A program made the position numbers and the translations under genes. Of a stretch of DNA of 64,000 nt, positions 17,263 through 25,159 are shown piece by piece. The notes below the pieces were generated by a model that made no database searches, was not told the origin of the DNA, and saw only the letters and a list, made by a program, of their open reading frames with translations. Each line of letters begins with the position of its first letter. The stretch's first letter is position 1. The stretch is from Kovacikia minuta CCNUW1. Its GTDB lineage: Bacteria > Cyanobacteriota > Cyanobacteriia > Leptolyngbyales > Leptolyngbyaceae. Location: NCBI RefSeq assembly GCF_020091585.1, contig NZ_CP083583.1, forward strand, positions 434,001 through 498,000, read 5' to 3'.

Positions 17263-17931
17263 CTATTTACCAATGATTACTTCAACTTCGTCCAGACCTA
17301 AATTAGAAGTGAGTGATTCTCCCTTTTCAACATTGACAAAAGCCATTTTCTTGGGTTGATGTCTGAGCGTTGATATAGGATTAAATAGGCTGTATTCGTG
17401 CTCAGCTTCAGTAGCAGATTGGGTGGGAACAAATACAACTTTGACTTCGCTGGTGGCTTGTTGGTGTTGTTTAATCAGCGTGCTCAGTTCATCCAACTTT
17501 TGACTGTATTCTGTATCCAGTTTTTCCTGGAGCAGTCTAATATTTTGTGCTGCCTGTAAGTTGATCTGGTAGTTATGGTTAGCACTTTCGCGGTCTTCTT
17601 CTGATTGGCGATTTTGGCTCATCAACACAATTGGCGCAGTGTAGGCAGAGGCAAAGGAGAAGACCAGATTCAATAGAATGAAAGGTTGTTCATCCCAGTG
17701 GGGAACTCCGGGCATCAAATTAAAGCCGATCCAACCAGCAAGAATTGTTGATTGCCCAATTAGAAAAGGCCAGGAACCAACTTTAGATGCTAAACGGTCT
17801 GCTAATCGTTGTCCAAATGTGGATGGCTTTTTGGCAGGGGATTGAATGTTTGTGCTTTCTGGTTGGTTTAGCAACACTGCTGCTTGGGGTTTAACGTTGT
17901 GCTCAGTCTGGATTGGTTGGTTTGAGTTCAT
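17263..17931 (-). CDS. DUF1003 membrane protein
   Basis: I prefer the ATG at 17931 (AGG about 9 bp upstream), giving 222 residues; a GTG at 17949 adds six. After a polar N terminus come two helices around residues 62-78 and 92-112, with the DUF1003 signature WDEQPFILLNLVFSFASAYT followed by APIVLMSQNRQSEEDR and YQINLQA. A coiled-coil-like segment and a C-terminal domain with VFVPTQ follow. The biochemical role of DUF1003 is unknown. It is the first gene of the minus-strand arm, 108 bp from the conserved promoter-like element at 18039-18073. Confidence 0.88.
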   Translation of the reverse strand: MNSNQPIQTEHNVKPQAAVLLNQPESTNIQSPAKKPSTFGQRLADRLASKVGSWPFLIGQSTILAGWIGFNLMPGVPHWDEQPFILLNLVFSFASAYTAPIVLMSQNRQSEEDRESANHNYQINLQAAQNIRLLQEKLDTEYSQKLDELSTLIKQHQQATSEVKVVFVPTQSATEAEHEYSLFNPISTLRHQPKKMAFVNVEKGESLTSNLGLDEVEVIIGK

Positions 17932-18038
17932 GGATGACCTGGTTATCACTACAAATTATTCAATGCCTTTGCGAGTCAGCTTTTTCGAGTGGTTGCTGTG
18001 CTGCATTCGCTATAGATTCACTTTACGCAGCTCAATCA

Positions 18039-18073
18039 ATAAGAGCAAATACTCTTTTTTGTTGACACGATAA
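18039..18073 (-). promoter_or_regulatory. Conserved 35-nt promoter-like element, copy A (drives DUF1003-cadD arm)
   Basis: On the minus strand it begins TTATCGTGTCAACAAA and ends AGAGTATTTGCTCTTAT. Copies B (18501) and C (51631) match it across the whole length, with invariant TATCGT at the left and ATTTGCTCTTAT at the right. TGTCAA and TCTTAT are 17 bp apart, a plausible -35/-10 pair with an upstream TG. The A-rich centre is also conserved, which suggests a regulator site over the promoter. Confidence 0.75.
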
Positions 18074-18500
18074 TTAGAAGTAATTAGTTCACAAACCCTG
18101 ATATTTCCAGGTCACAAACTGCCATTGAAGTTGCATTCGAACCACGGATGGGGCTGCCCCTGGCTACTCATTCTGTAGCACTCACGATAATGATCTCAGT
18201 CCATCTAGCAGTCCTAAATCAGTTGTGAGATGGAGAGGCTTTGTGAGCAAGGATTCCGATGGCATCCTTGCTCACAATCCAAATGGGATCGCCATACCTG
18301 TGCAGTGATGGCATCTTGGGGTGGTTGCTGATGGTTTCCATTGCTCTGCAACAGGGCTGGTACAGTAATCTTGAGTGATCGTCCCCCAACTCTCTGGGAT
18401 CAGGCAAAGGTGCTTTACCTGAGTTAGCCCACCCCTTGGGCGACCAACACTAATCAGGGTTCACCTCGTCTACACCTGTTTGGATAGTAATCAATTGAAT
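18074..18500. other. Gene-free divergent intergenic region with one MITE-like repeat
   Basis: No coding sequence is supported between elements A and B. It holds the interspersed repeat at 18204-18297 and otherwise unremarkable sequence. Confidence 0.7.
18204..18297. repeat. MITE-like repeat family 1 (TAGCAGTCCTAAAT...ATGGGATCGCCATA)
   Basis: The unit of about 94 bp starts TAGCAGTCCTAAATCAGTTG and ends CAAATGGGATCGCCATA. Its inside is palindromic around GTGAGCAAGGATTCC/ATCCTTGCTCAC. Other copies are at 21641, 21725, 28831, 29303, 41132 and 42504. It encodes nothing. Confidence 0.85.
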
Positions 18501-18535
18501 CTATCGTTTAGACAAAAAAGAATATTTGCTCTTAT
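18501..18535 (+). promoter_or_regulatory. Conserved 35-nt promoter-like element, copy B (drives exported protein-terC arm)
   Basis: It begins CTATCGTTTAGACAAAA and ends AAGAATATTTGCTCTTAT. TTTAGA and TCTTAT are 17 bp apart. The element ends 65 bp before the ATG at 18601, a normal leader length. See copies A and C. Confidence 0.75.
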
Positions 18536-18600
18536 GAATTGAGTTTAATAGGATGAACGAATCTTGCTGAAGTAGAGCTTAGAGATTCAAGGAGAAACGA

Positions 18601-19221
18601 ATGCAAACGCTGATTAAAGTTGTGTTAATTACCCTGCTATTTGTGATGAATTTGGCGATCGCCCAACCCTCTCTGGCAGATCCGCCCAAAGTGACCAAAA
18701 ATCCGGATTACATCGAACTCAGCAAATCTTTAGATAATCTGTTGGCTGAAAAAGAAACAAAGAGCAGCCCAGAATTACAGCAAAGAATTGATGAATTGCA
18801 GCTTCAGAAGTCAGTGATGGAGTCGGGGATCACCTGGGGGCAGTGCCGCAATGAAACAGGCAAAACACTGGCTGTCTATGGTCCTAAAGCCGAAAAATCG
18901 AAATCATCCTTTGACAATGCGCTCTATTTTCTAGCAAACGGGCAAAGTACCCCTGACGGGTGGGATTGCAATGGCATTTATTTGCCAAATGGAACCAAAG
19001 TGGCAGGGGCAGATGTGTCGCAACCACTGGCATACAAAGTTCTGGATGGGACTCAGTTAGTCGCAAAAACGAATCCCGATACATCCGAAATTGTGTTGAA
19101 TGTACCTCCGGCAAGCGTGTTCAAGGCAGGGGAGGCAAATTGGTCGATTCCTGATGTGTCTCAAGCATTTATTGATTCCCGCATTCCTAGCACGCTGACA
19201 GTGGGTGAAATTGATGATTAG
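18601..19221 (+). CDS. Exported protein of unknown function, paralogue of 15712-16335
   Basis: The 206-residue protein has a signal peptide (MQTLIKVVLITLLFVMNLAI, cleavage after SLA), then a helical region and a beta-rich domain with QCRNETGKTLAVYG near residue 81, LYFLANGQ and WDCNGIYLPNGTKVAG near 113-137, and VFKAGEANWSIPDVSQAFI near 180. The same two cysteines as in its paralogue are kept. AAGGAGAAACGA supplies a strong ribosome site. No known family comes to mind. It opens the arm that continues to terC, downstream of element B. Confidence 0.7.
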   Translation: MQTLIKVVLITLLFVMNLAIAQPSLADPPKVTKNPDYIELSKSLDNLLAEKETKSSPELQQRIDELQLQKSVMESGITWGQCRNETGKTLAVYGPKAEKSKSSFDNALYFLANGQSTPDGWDCNGIYLPNGTKVAGADVSQPLAYKVLDGTQLVAKTNPDTSEIVLNVPPASVFKAGEANWSIPDVSQAFIDSRIPSTLTVGEIDD

Positions 19222-19251
19222 TTGCAACTATCCTGCTGAGCTAAACTCACA

Positions 19252-19370
19252 CCTTGCAGCAGTATCAGAAACCGGGTTTCTTATCATTGATCCAACCTGA
19301 AACCCCTGATCTTTCGTTCAGAAACCTGGTTTCCCAAGGTTTGTTGGGAATGATGCAAGATTTCAGCAAA
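19252..19370. repeat. Dispersed palindromic element, GAAACCSGGTTTC family (inverted copy)
   Basis: It runs from CACCTTGCAGCAGTATCAGA to AATGATGCAAGATTTCAGC, the reverse complement of the borders of the element at 7841-8060, with two internal palindromes (19268 and 19319). It sits between the exported-protein gene and terC. Confidence 0.85.
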
Positions 19371-19410
19371 TGTAAATGTTGATGGTGCGATCGCAGTGTT
19401 AGATAAAACA

Positions 19411-20154
19411 ATGGAATTCACAGGGCTTAACTTTTCACTCAATACGATTTTGATGCTATGTGCCTTAGTTGCACTGGAGACCGTTCTTTCGGCTGACAAT
19501 GCCGTTGCGCTGGCAGCATTTGTACAACCCTTACAAACTGCTAAACAGCAACAGCGGGCATTAAACTGGGGCTTAGCCGCTGCCTTTGGATTACGAATTA
19601 CCTTGCTGTTGACAGCTACCTGGATTATTCACTTTTGGCAATTTGAATTGCTTGGGGCACTCTATCTCCTCGGGTTAGCTGGCAAGCATTTCTGGCAGCA
19701 GTTGCAATCGGCTGAACCAACAACTGGAACTGACTCATCTTTGGCGATCGCTCCCAGCTTTTGGCGCATCATTCCGCTGATTGCTCTTACCGATTTGGCA
19801 TTTTCCTTAGATAGTGTAACGACCGCCGTTGCCTTTTCTGACCAACTCTGGGTGGTATTAGCCGGGTGCATGATGGGTATTGTGACGCTGCGGTTTCTAG
19901 CGGGTTTATTTGTACGCTGGCTGGAAGAATTTACTTACCTTCAGGATGCCGCTTATTTAACCGTTTTGGGTGTGGGCTTACGATTACTCTGCAAAGCCCT
20001 TCAACCTGATTTAGTGCCACCCGAATGGATGGTACTGGCAATGGTCGGTCTCCTGTTTGCCTGGGGGTTTTCGAAGCGTGCTGGTACCGAATTATCTGTT
20101 GTTAAACCATCTGCTCCGTTGTCTGCGCCGGTAGTCGTTCGTCCCCTCGATTAA
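19411..20154 (+). CDS. TerC-family integral membrane protein
   Basis: The ATG at 19411 gives 247 residues; a GTG at 19396 is a weaker alternative. About seven to eight membrane helices carry the TerC duplicated acidic motifs: ETVLSADNAVALAAF near residue 25 and ALTDLAFSLDSVTTAVAF near 128. TerC/Alx proteins export divalent cations, manganese in the best studied cases, or help load metal into exported proteins. It follows the exported protein gene by 189 bp including a repeat, so co-transcription is likely but not certain. Together with two CadD proteins, its presence points to metal or pH homeostasis. Confidence 0.88.
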   Translation: MEFTGLNFSLNTILMLCALVALETVLSADNAVALAAFVQPLQTAKQQQRALNWGLAAAFGLRITLLLTATWIIHFWQFELLGALYLLGLAGKHFWQQLQSAEPTTGTDSSLAIAPSFWRIIPLIALTDLAFSLDSVTTAVAFSDQLWVVLAGCMMGIVTLRFLAGLFVRWLEEFTYLQDAAYLTVLGVGLRLLCKALQPDLVPPEWMVLAMVGLLFAWGFSKRAGTELSVVKPSAPLSAPVVVRPLD

Positions 20155-20163
20155 GATTTCCCG

Positions 20164-20505
20164 ATGATTATGTCCCGTCCTCGAATTCAAATTGTGCCTC
20201 ACTTGAACGATACAGAACTAATTCGAAGATACGAAACCTGCCAAGACGGGAAGATTAAGAGCCATTGGCAAGTCATTTTGTTAATGAGTCAACAAAACCC
20301 TTATTTAACTGTGGAGCAAGTTGCAGAGCAGGTTAATTTTTCAGCGGATTGGGTGCGGAAACTGGTCCATCGCTATAACCGATTTGGTCCTCGCAGCATT
20401 ACCCATGAATCCCGATCGCTGCGAAGAAGCAGGCATCTGATGAACAGTTCCCGCGATGAAATAGAATATCTACAATTGAATGGCATTGAAATAAGCAAAA
20501 ATTAA
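20164..20505 (+). pseudogene. Truncated IS630-type transposase N terminus (helix-turn-helix)
   Basis: Residues 1-85 read as a helix-turn-helix DNA-binding region of the IS630/Tc1 kind (LTVEQVAEQVNFSADWVRKL, then HRYNRFGPRSI). No DDE catalytic domain follows. The last 30 residues are encoded by the left arm of a palindromic repeat (20468-20577). A free-standing small HTH protein cannot be excluded, but a remnant is more likely. Confidence 0.6.
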
Positions 20506-20577
20506 GCGCGCAGATCCCCGGATTCTTCGAGAATCCGGGGATCTAAAATTCCTTGAGTCAGTGCCATTCATCTACAA
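20468..20577. repeat. MITE-like repeat with strong central hairpin
   Basis: Outer inverted ends TCTACAATTGAATGGCATTGA and TCAGTGCCATTCATCTACAATT flank a near-perfect hairpin GATCCCCGGATTCTT/AAGAATCCGGGGATC at 20513-20543. Related to 15648-15710 and 38930-38965. Confidence 0.8.
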
Positions 20578-20834
20578 TTAACCAATCAGCTTTAACCTGG
20601 CAACAAAAGATCTGACATTCACCCGCAGGGTGTTATTTGGGAGAACTGACGCGGAACTATACCGATTGAATTAAACCACGTCATTGGTGATGACAAAGAT
20701 ATCCGTTAGCATCAAGCCAGCATTCACCATTGTCGTGGTACGTAGGGGAGTGATGTGTTGAGCAAAGTTGCCAGGTTTTTTCATGAACTGCGCCATGCTT
20801 TGCGTTACGAGATGGGGAGGGAACCCTTTCTGTG
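20578..20834. other. Intergenic region with no supported gene
   Basis: No start, ribosome site or recognisable protein is visible on either strand downstream of the OmpR regulator. No histidine kinase partner is present. Confidence 0.5.
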
Positions 20835-21509
20835 TCATTCCCTGAGGGCGTAGCCAACTCCACGTACTGTATGAATGAGGCGTTTTTCGCCCTTTTCTTC
20901 CAGTTTTAAACGTAAATAGCGAATGTAAACTTCGATGATATTAGAATCACCCATAAAGTCATAGCCCCAGACATTTTCGAGAATTTGGTCACGGGTATAA
21001 ACCTGCCGGGGATGGTTCAGAAGATACTCCAGCAAATCAAACTCTTTGGCGGTAAGTTCGATCGCCCGCTGCCCTCGATACACTTCACGGGTACGGCGGT
21101 TCAGGCTCAGGTCTTCAAACTGCAAACTATCCTCATTCGCTTCCTGGGTTCGCCGCAGATGGGCGCGGATTCTTGCCAGCAGTTCCTCAATGCTGAAAGG
21201 TTTCACAACATAGTCATCTGCTCCCGCATCCAACCCTGTAACCCGATCGCCCACCTCATCCCGCGCCGTCAACAAAATCACCGGAACCTTACTCCCTGTT
21301 GCCCGCAGACGCCGACAAAGCTCTACTCCCGTTAGCCCCGGTAACATCCAGTCCAAAATTGCCAGATCTGGCTCCGACTCGCGCGCCAGGCTCAGCCCTG
21401 ACATGCCATCATGAGCAACACTCACCTGATAGCCCTCACTGCTTAACTCCAACTCTACAAATCGGGCGAGTTTAACCTCATCTTCAACCAGAAGGATATG
21501 GGTTGTCAT
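20835..21509 (-). CDS. OmpR/PhoB-family response regulator (orphan)
   Basis: The 224-residue protein has an N-terminal receiver with the acidic pocket EDE (near residue 10), phospho-acceptor Asp in LAILDWMLPG (near 53), the T in LLTARD and the K in VVKPFS (near 103). A winged-helix DNA-binding domain follows from residue 130 (ELTAKEFDLLEYLLNHPRQVYTRDQILENVW, split here only by reading). The start has a good ribosome site (AGGAGAGACCAT). No kinase gene is adjacent. Its position beside the terC arm makes a metal-responsive role conceivable, but sequence alone does not show it. Confidence 0.93.
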   Translation of the reverse strand: MTTHILLVEDEVKLARFVELELSSEGYQVSVAHDGMSGLSLARESEPDLAILDWMLPGLTGVELCRRLRATGSKVPVILLTARDEVGDRVTGLDAGADDYVVKPFSIEELLARIRAHLRRTQEANEDSLQFEDLSLNRRTREVYRGQRAIELTAKEFDLLEYLLNHPRQVYTRDQILENVWGYDFMGDSNIIEVYIRYLRLKLEEKGEKRLIHTVRGVGYALRE

Positions 21510-21921
21510 ATGGTCTCTCCTGTAGCAATCCGTTTGGAGATGTCAGAGCGATCGCTGTATCTTCAATTTAGTCGAAACCACCTCAGAAAAATGAGTTTTT
21601 CCTGAATTAAAGAATAGCGTTTGCTTAGAAGGTAGGCTGCTATAGCGATCGTATTTGGATTGTGAGGGAGGATTTCATCGGAATCCTTTCTCACAAAGCC
21701 TCTCCATCTCACATCTAGGGCTGCTATGGCGATCCGATTTGGATTGTGAGAGGGTTTCATCAGAATCCTTTCTCACAAAGCTTTTCCATCTCACATCTAG
21801 GGCTGCGATATGAACTGTGCTTACCCTTGAAGATGCCAGGCAGGAGCCAGAAGCCCTTCGGCAGGTATGCTTTCGGCTATGGCAAAGGTTTTTGCCCGCA
21901 TAGCCCCTACAAGTCTGTCAA
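21510..21921. other. Intergenic region filled with interspersed repeats
   Basis: It contains two tandem family-1 repeats (21641-21810) and, at about 21836-21912, a copy of a second repeat whose middle CAAAGGTTTTTGCCCG recurs near 26979. No gene is supported. Confidence 0.7.
21641..21810. repeat. Two tandem copies of MITE-like repeat family 1 (inverted)
   Basis: Copies at 21641-21727 and 21725-21810 both start TAT(A/G)GCGATC, contain GAATCCTTTCTCACAAAGC and end ATCTAGGGCTGC. They are in the opposite orientation to the copy at 18204 and abut each other. Confidence 0.85.
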
Positions 21922-23289
21922 CGATACCTGTCTAGGTGTTATTCAGCCAGGAGATAAAAGTTTTGCCGTTGAAACGTGGGGATGCTTGGGGTCACGGACT
22001 CGTGGAGGCGTTTTGGATTTACTTTTCCTGGGTTGCTTGAGAAATCGCTTGAGATTGACCTGGGTTGCCAACTGTTTGAGCAGCGTGGCTAACTCTGCCA
22101 GGGGCATAGTGCGGAATGGTTGCCAATACTGGGGCGGAATCGCAATCATCATGCCGCGATAGGTTCCCTGCAGCTCATCAACCATGTAAAAGTCAGACAC
22201 CGTGGCGGCTATGGTTGCCACTCCGTGTACACTGGCTAAAGCCGCTTTGAGCGTTGCCAGAATGTTGTAAGTCACTAAAGCGAGAGAAAAGCTGAATAAA
22301 GCGGCTCTGGGATAGGCTAAAGTCTCAATCTCACACTCGAAATTCTTCGTAACCGTTAAGAATAGTCCTTCCACTTGCCAACGTTCTCGATACAACTCAA
22401 GCACAACTGTGGCACTGGCAACGGTAATCGGTAAATTCGTGAGCACGACAATCTCACAATCTCCATGTCGGGTTGGTTGTGATAAGCGTAAGACAATTCG
22501 TCGTAGATGCAACCACTGACCCTCAAACTCAATCTTGACCATCTGCTCAAGCACCTCCCCGGCTTCCATGACAGTGACCAATTGCAACTCGCTTAACGCT
22601 TGCCAGGGGAGATTTTGATGTTCTCGAATGACAAAGGTACTGCGCCGTCCGGCAATGCCAGTCAGCATCTCCAATGTACACATATTGCGGTCGGCAATCC
22701 ACAATTGCCCTGGTGCGACCGTCGCTAACACTTGCCCAAACAATCGTCGTTCCTGGGCATGACCATCTTCACAGGGAAAGATGTCCACCGCCAAACCTAA
22801 TTCTGGGTCGAGGACAACCAACGATTTCCCTGGTAAGGGAGCCGCTGCTACCGAGCGCAGCACTTTCAACCGATGCTCGGTTGCTGCTAACGCATTCCCA
22901 TCCAGAATCCGCACCCGATACCCTGGCAATAACGCGGCCTGTTGCCCTCCCAGGTGCTCAATCAGTTGGCTCAATTCCCCTGCCGTTTCTCGCAGCAACG
23001 CCGCACTCACTCCGATTTCTATGCCATTGAGTTTTTGATAAAAGGCCGCCCGTTCCACACTCAATTCCGTCGCTTTGGCTTTGTAGGCGGCGTTGACTGA
23101 CGGATGCACCCCACACACCACCAAACTCAACACGTTCACCACCTCTGAAAACAGCAACTCCTGGGTGTACTGCACTTTGGCATAGGTTTCAAACAAGGCA
23201 TCGAGCCGCTCTGCTTGAAACACATGTTCCATCAGTCCCCGCATCATCACACTGATCGGGCTTTGCTCGATGAAGGCATCAAAGATACT

Positions 23290-24549
23290 CAGTAGATCAC
23301 AAAATTTTCTAGCCAAGGAGAATAGGAAAGGGGTAGGGTCAAGGTTAAAAGCAATTGAAATCAAACCATGACGACCTACCCATCTTCCTCATTATCTTCC
23401 ACCCCTGCCTTGAGTGATGAAGCAACCCTGGAAGCAGCCTTGGAGTGCTTGTTAGAGCACCTGCCTTTAGTACCCGAAGATAGTAGTTGTAGTGCCGAAA
23501 GCCTATTTGAGATTTTGCTCCGGGCAGCCAGTCGTCACGATAGCATCGAGCATACCGCTCAACGCCTACAAGGAGTTCCCAGTGGCAATGGCATTCGCTA
23601 TCATCTCGACCAGTTAGATGACATGGTCGCTTTGGAGGGACAACTCAATGGGGCATTGCAGAGCCGAATTCCACCCAAGATTCGCAAAAGACGACATCGG
23701 ATCGCGATTGACCTGCACTTGATTCCCTACTATGGCAACCGAACTGAGGCAGCAGCACCCTATATCTATCGCTCCCAAGCCAAAGCCGGAACCACCACAT
23801 TTTTTGCCTATGCCACCGTTTATGTCATCTGCCGCAACAAGCGAGTCACCCTCGGAATTCATGCGGTGCATCGACAGGAAACCTTGGTGGCAACGGTGAC
23901 CTATTTGTTGGCAATGCTCTCTGCTCTGAAGATTCGAGTCAAACGGTTGTATCTCGACCGAGGCTTTTACAGTGTGCCGGTGATTCGCTGGCTCAAAGCA
24001 CTCAACATCCCGTTTTTGATGCCTGCGGTGATTCGCGGTAAAACCGGAGGCACCCGCTCATTACTCGTCGGGCGCAAAAGCTATGCGACACGCTACACCC
24101 TCAGCAGTGCCAACTATGGTTCCGTGACTTGTCAAATGCGAGTGGTGTGCACCTATTACAAAGGCTTCAAGGGCAAGCATGGGATTCAATATGCGCTTTA
24201 TGTGGCGCATCGAGTCACTATTGACCTCCATCAGTTGCATCAGCATTATCGGGAGCGCTTTGGCATCGAAACGAGCTACAGAATTAAAAATCAGTGTCGC
24301 ATTCGCACCACGAGTAAGAATCCAGTGGTTCGCCTGTTATTTGTGGCATTGGCGTTTATCCTGGTTAATCTCTGGGTGTACTTGTTGTGGTTCTTTGTCA
24401 GTCAGACCCAGCGACGGGGACGAGTCATTCATCGTGAGTTGTTTGGTCTTAAAACCATGTTGGAATTTCTCTCTCAGGCTGTTGAACGACATTTTCCACC
24501 CATCACTGCTATCTATTTACCTACCCCAAAATGATTTTGTGATCTACTG
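23290..24549. mobile_element. ISH3-family insertion sequence with 5-bp target duplication
   Basis: The inverted ends begin CAGTAGATCACAAAAT at 23290 and end ATTTTGTGATCTACTG at 24549. The flanks carry ATACT on both sides (23285-23289 and 24550-24554), a 5-bp target duplication. The length is 1,260 bp. The intact ends, duplication and transposase suggest a fairly recent insertion. Confidence 0.9.
23368..24534 (+). CDS. ISH3-family transposase
   Basis: The 388-residue DDE transposase appears complete. Visible landmarks are the first catalytic Asp in IAIDLHLIPYYGN (near residue 113), the second in RLYLDRGFYSVPVIRWL (near 195), and HYRERFGIETSYRIKNQCRIRT with the third acidic residue (near 298), followed by a hydrophobic segment (VALAFILVNLWVYLLWFF). 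It fills nearly the whole element. It is convergent with no host gene and transcribed away from the split IS4 transposase. Confidence 0.88.
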   Translation: MTTYPSSSLSSTPALSDEATLEAALECLLEHLPLVPEDSSCSAESLFEILLRAASRHDSIEHTAQRLQGVPSGNGIRYHLDQLDDMVALEGQLNGALQSRIPPKIRKRRHRIAIDLHLIPYYGNRTEAAAPYIYRSQAKAGTTTFFAYATVYVICRNKRVTLGIHAVHRQETLVATVTYLLAMLSALKIRVKRLYLDRGFYSVPVIRWLKALNIPFLMPAVIRGKTGGTRSLLVGRKSYATRYTLSSANYGSVTCQMRVVCTYYKGFKGKHGIQYALYVAHRVTIDLHQLHQHYRERFGIETSYRIKNQCRIRTTSKNPVVRLLFVALAFILVNLWVYLLWFFVSQTQRRGRVIHRELFGLKTMLEFLSQAVERHFPPITAIYLPTPK

Positions 24550-24712
24550 ATACTGGCTAACATGCTGGCACCCTCCACGCTGATGCAGACGACTTCTCAA
24601 CTCTAACCCGGTTGCGCTCAGCACTGGCAACCATCAACCACCGCAAAGGGCTTTACCAGAGACCTTCGCCAATATTTTCTCTCAATCAGGTTTAACACCT
24701 AGACAGGTATCG

Positions 24713-25159
24713 CCCTTACGACTGGAATTGCCGATACTATTTAATTTGCAATCCTGAGCAAAGGTTAGAGATTAAGAGAGCGATGGTGGGAGGGGGTGAG
24801 CGTCAGAGCACTACCAGAAGAATCCAGAAGTTAGGAGCCAGAATCCAGAAGTTAGGAGCCAGAATTCAGAATGGCTGTTCCCTTCTGACGCCTGACGCCT
24901 GACGTCTTAATTTTCATGATTTTGGGTGAGCCTGGTTGGGGGAGGCAAGCTGGAGAATGGGTAGTCAGGAGTTAAGTACTCGGCATAAAGTTTGCTCTCT
25001 TAAGCGCAGCAATCAGCTGGCTCTTCGACTAAACTATTTTTTGGCAGATGAAGGGTTTTAACCACAGAGTTGCTCTGGGTGAATCCGCAGGGTTAATTAG
25101 GCAACGAATACGACAAAAAAGACTGATTCGATCCGCGTCAACCATTCCCCCTTAAAGCA
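24713..25159. other. Intergenic region with tandem short repeats
   Basis: GAATCCAGAAGTTAGGAGCCA occurs twice in tandem at about 24820-24862, followed by CTGACGCCTGACGCCTGACG. These are short tandem repeats typical of cyanobacterial spacers. 24712-24740 is the reverse complement of the left part of the repeat at 26919. No gene is supported. Confidence 0.7.

Larger units (their letters stand above)
21943..24563 (-). pseudogene. IS4-family transposase gene, split by the nested element
   Basis: The main frame (21943-23289) encodes a DDE transposase of about 450 residues: RVRILDGNALAATEHRL (first Asp region), LWIADRNMCTLEML (second) and ELYRERWQVEGLF (the YREK-like motif with the catalytic Glu). 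The native N terminus lies beyond the nested element: ATG at 24563 reads MLAS and joins IFDAFIEQSPI after excision at ATACT. GGAGGGTG precedes that ATG. At present the frame instead starts inside the ISH3 element (from 23364), adding about 25 foreign residues. Whether that chimera is active is unknown. Confidence 0.8.
21922..24712. mobile_element. IS4-type insertion sequence interrupted by an ISH3-type element
   Basis: The inverted ends CGATACCTGTCTAGGTGTTA (21922-21941) and TAACACCTAGACAGGTATCG (24693-24712) delimit an element whose single transposase gene on the minus strand is split by a second insertion sequence at 23290-24549. I could not identify a target duplication for the outer element. 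Exact end positions are tentative. Confidence 0.75.

Noticed and set aside
19222-19410. Manganese riboswitch (yybP-ykoY) ahead of terC
   Set aside because: The leader is occupied by a dispersed palindromic repeat; I could not recognise the riboswitch consensus.
24970-25000. TTTGCTCTCTTA as a fourth copy of the 35-nt control element
   Set aside because: Only part of the right end matches, with an insertion, and the A-rich spacer and TATCGT are absent.
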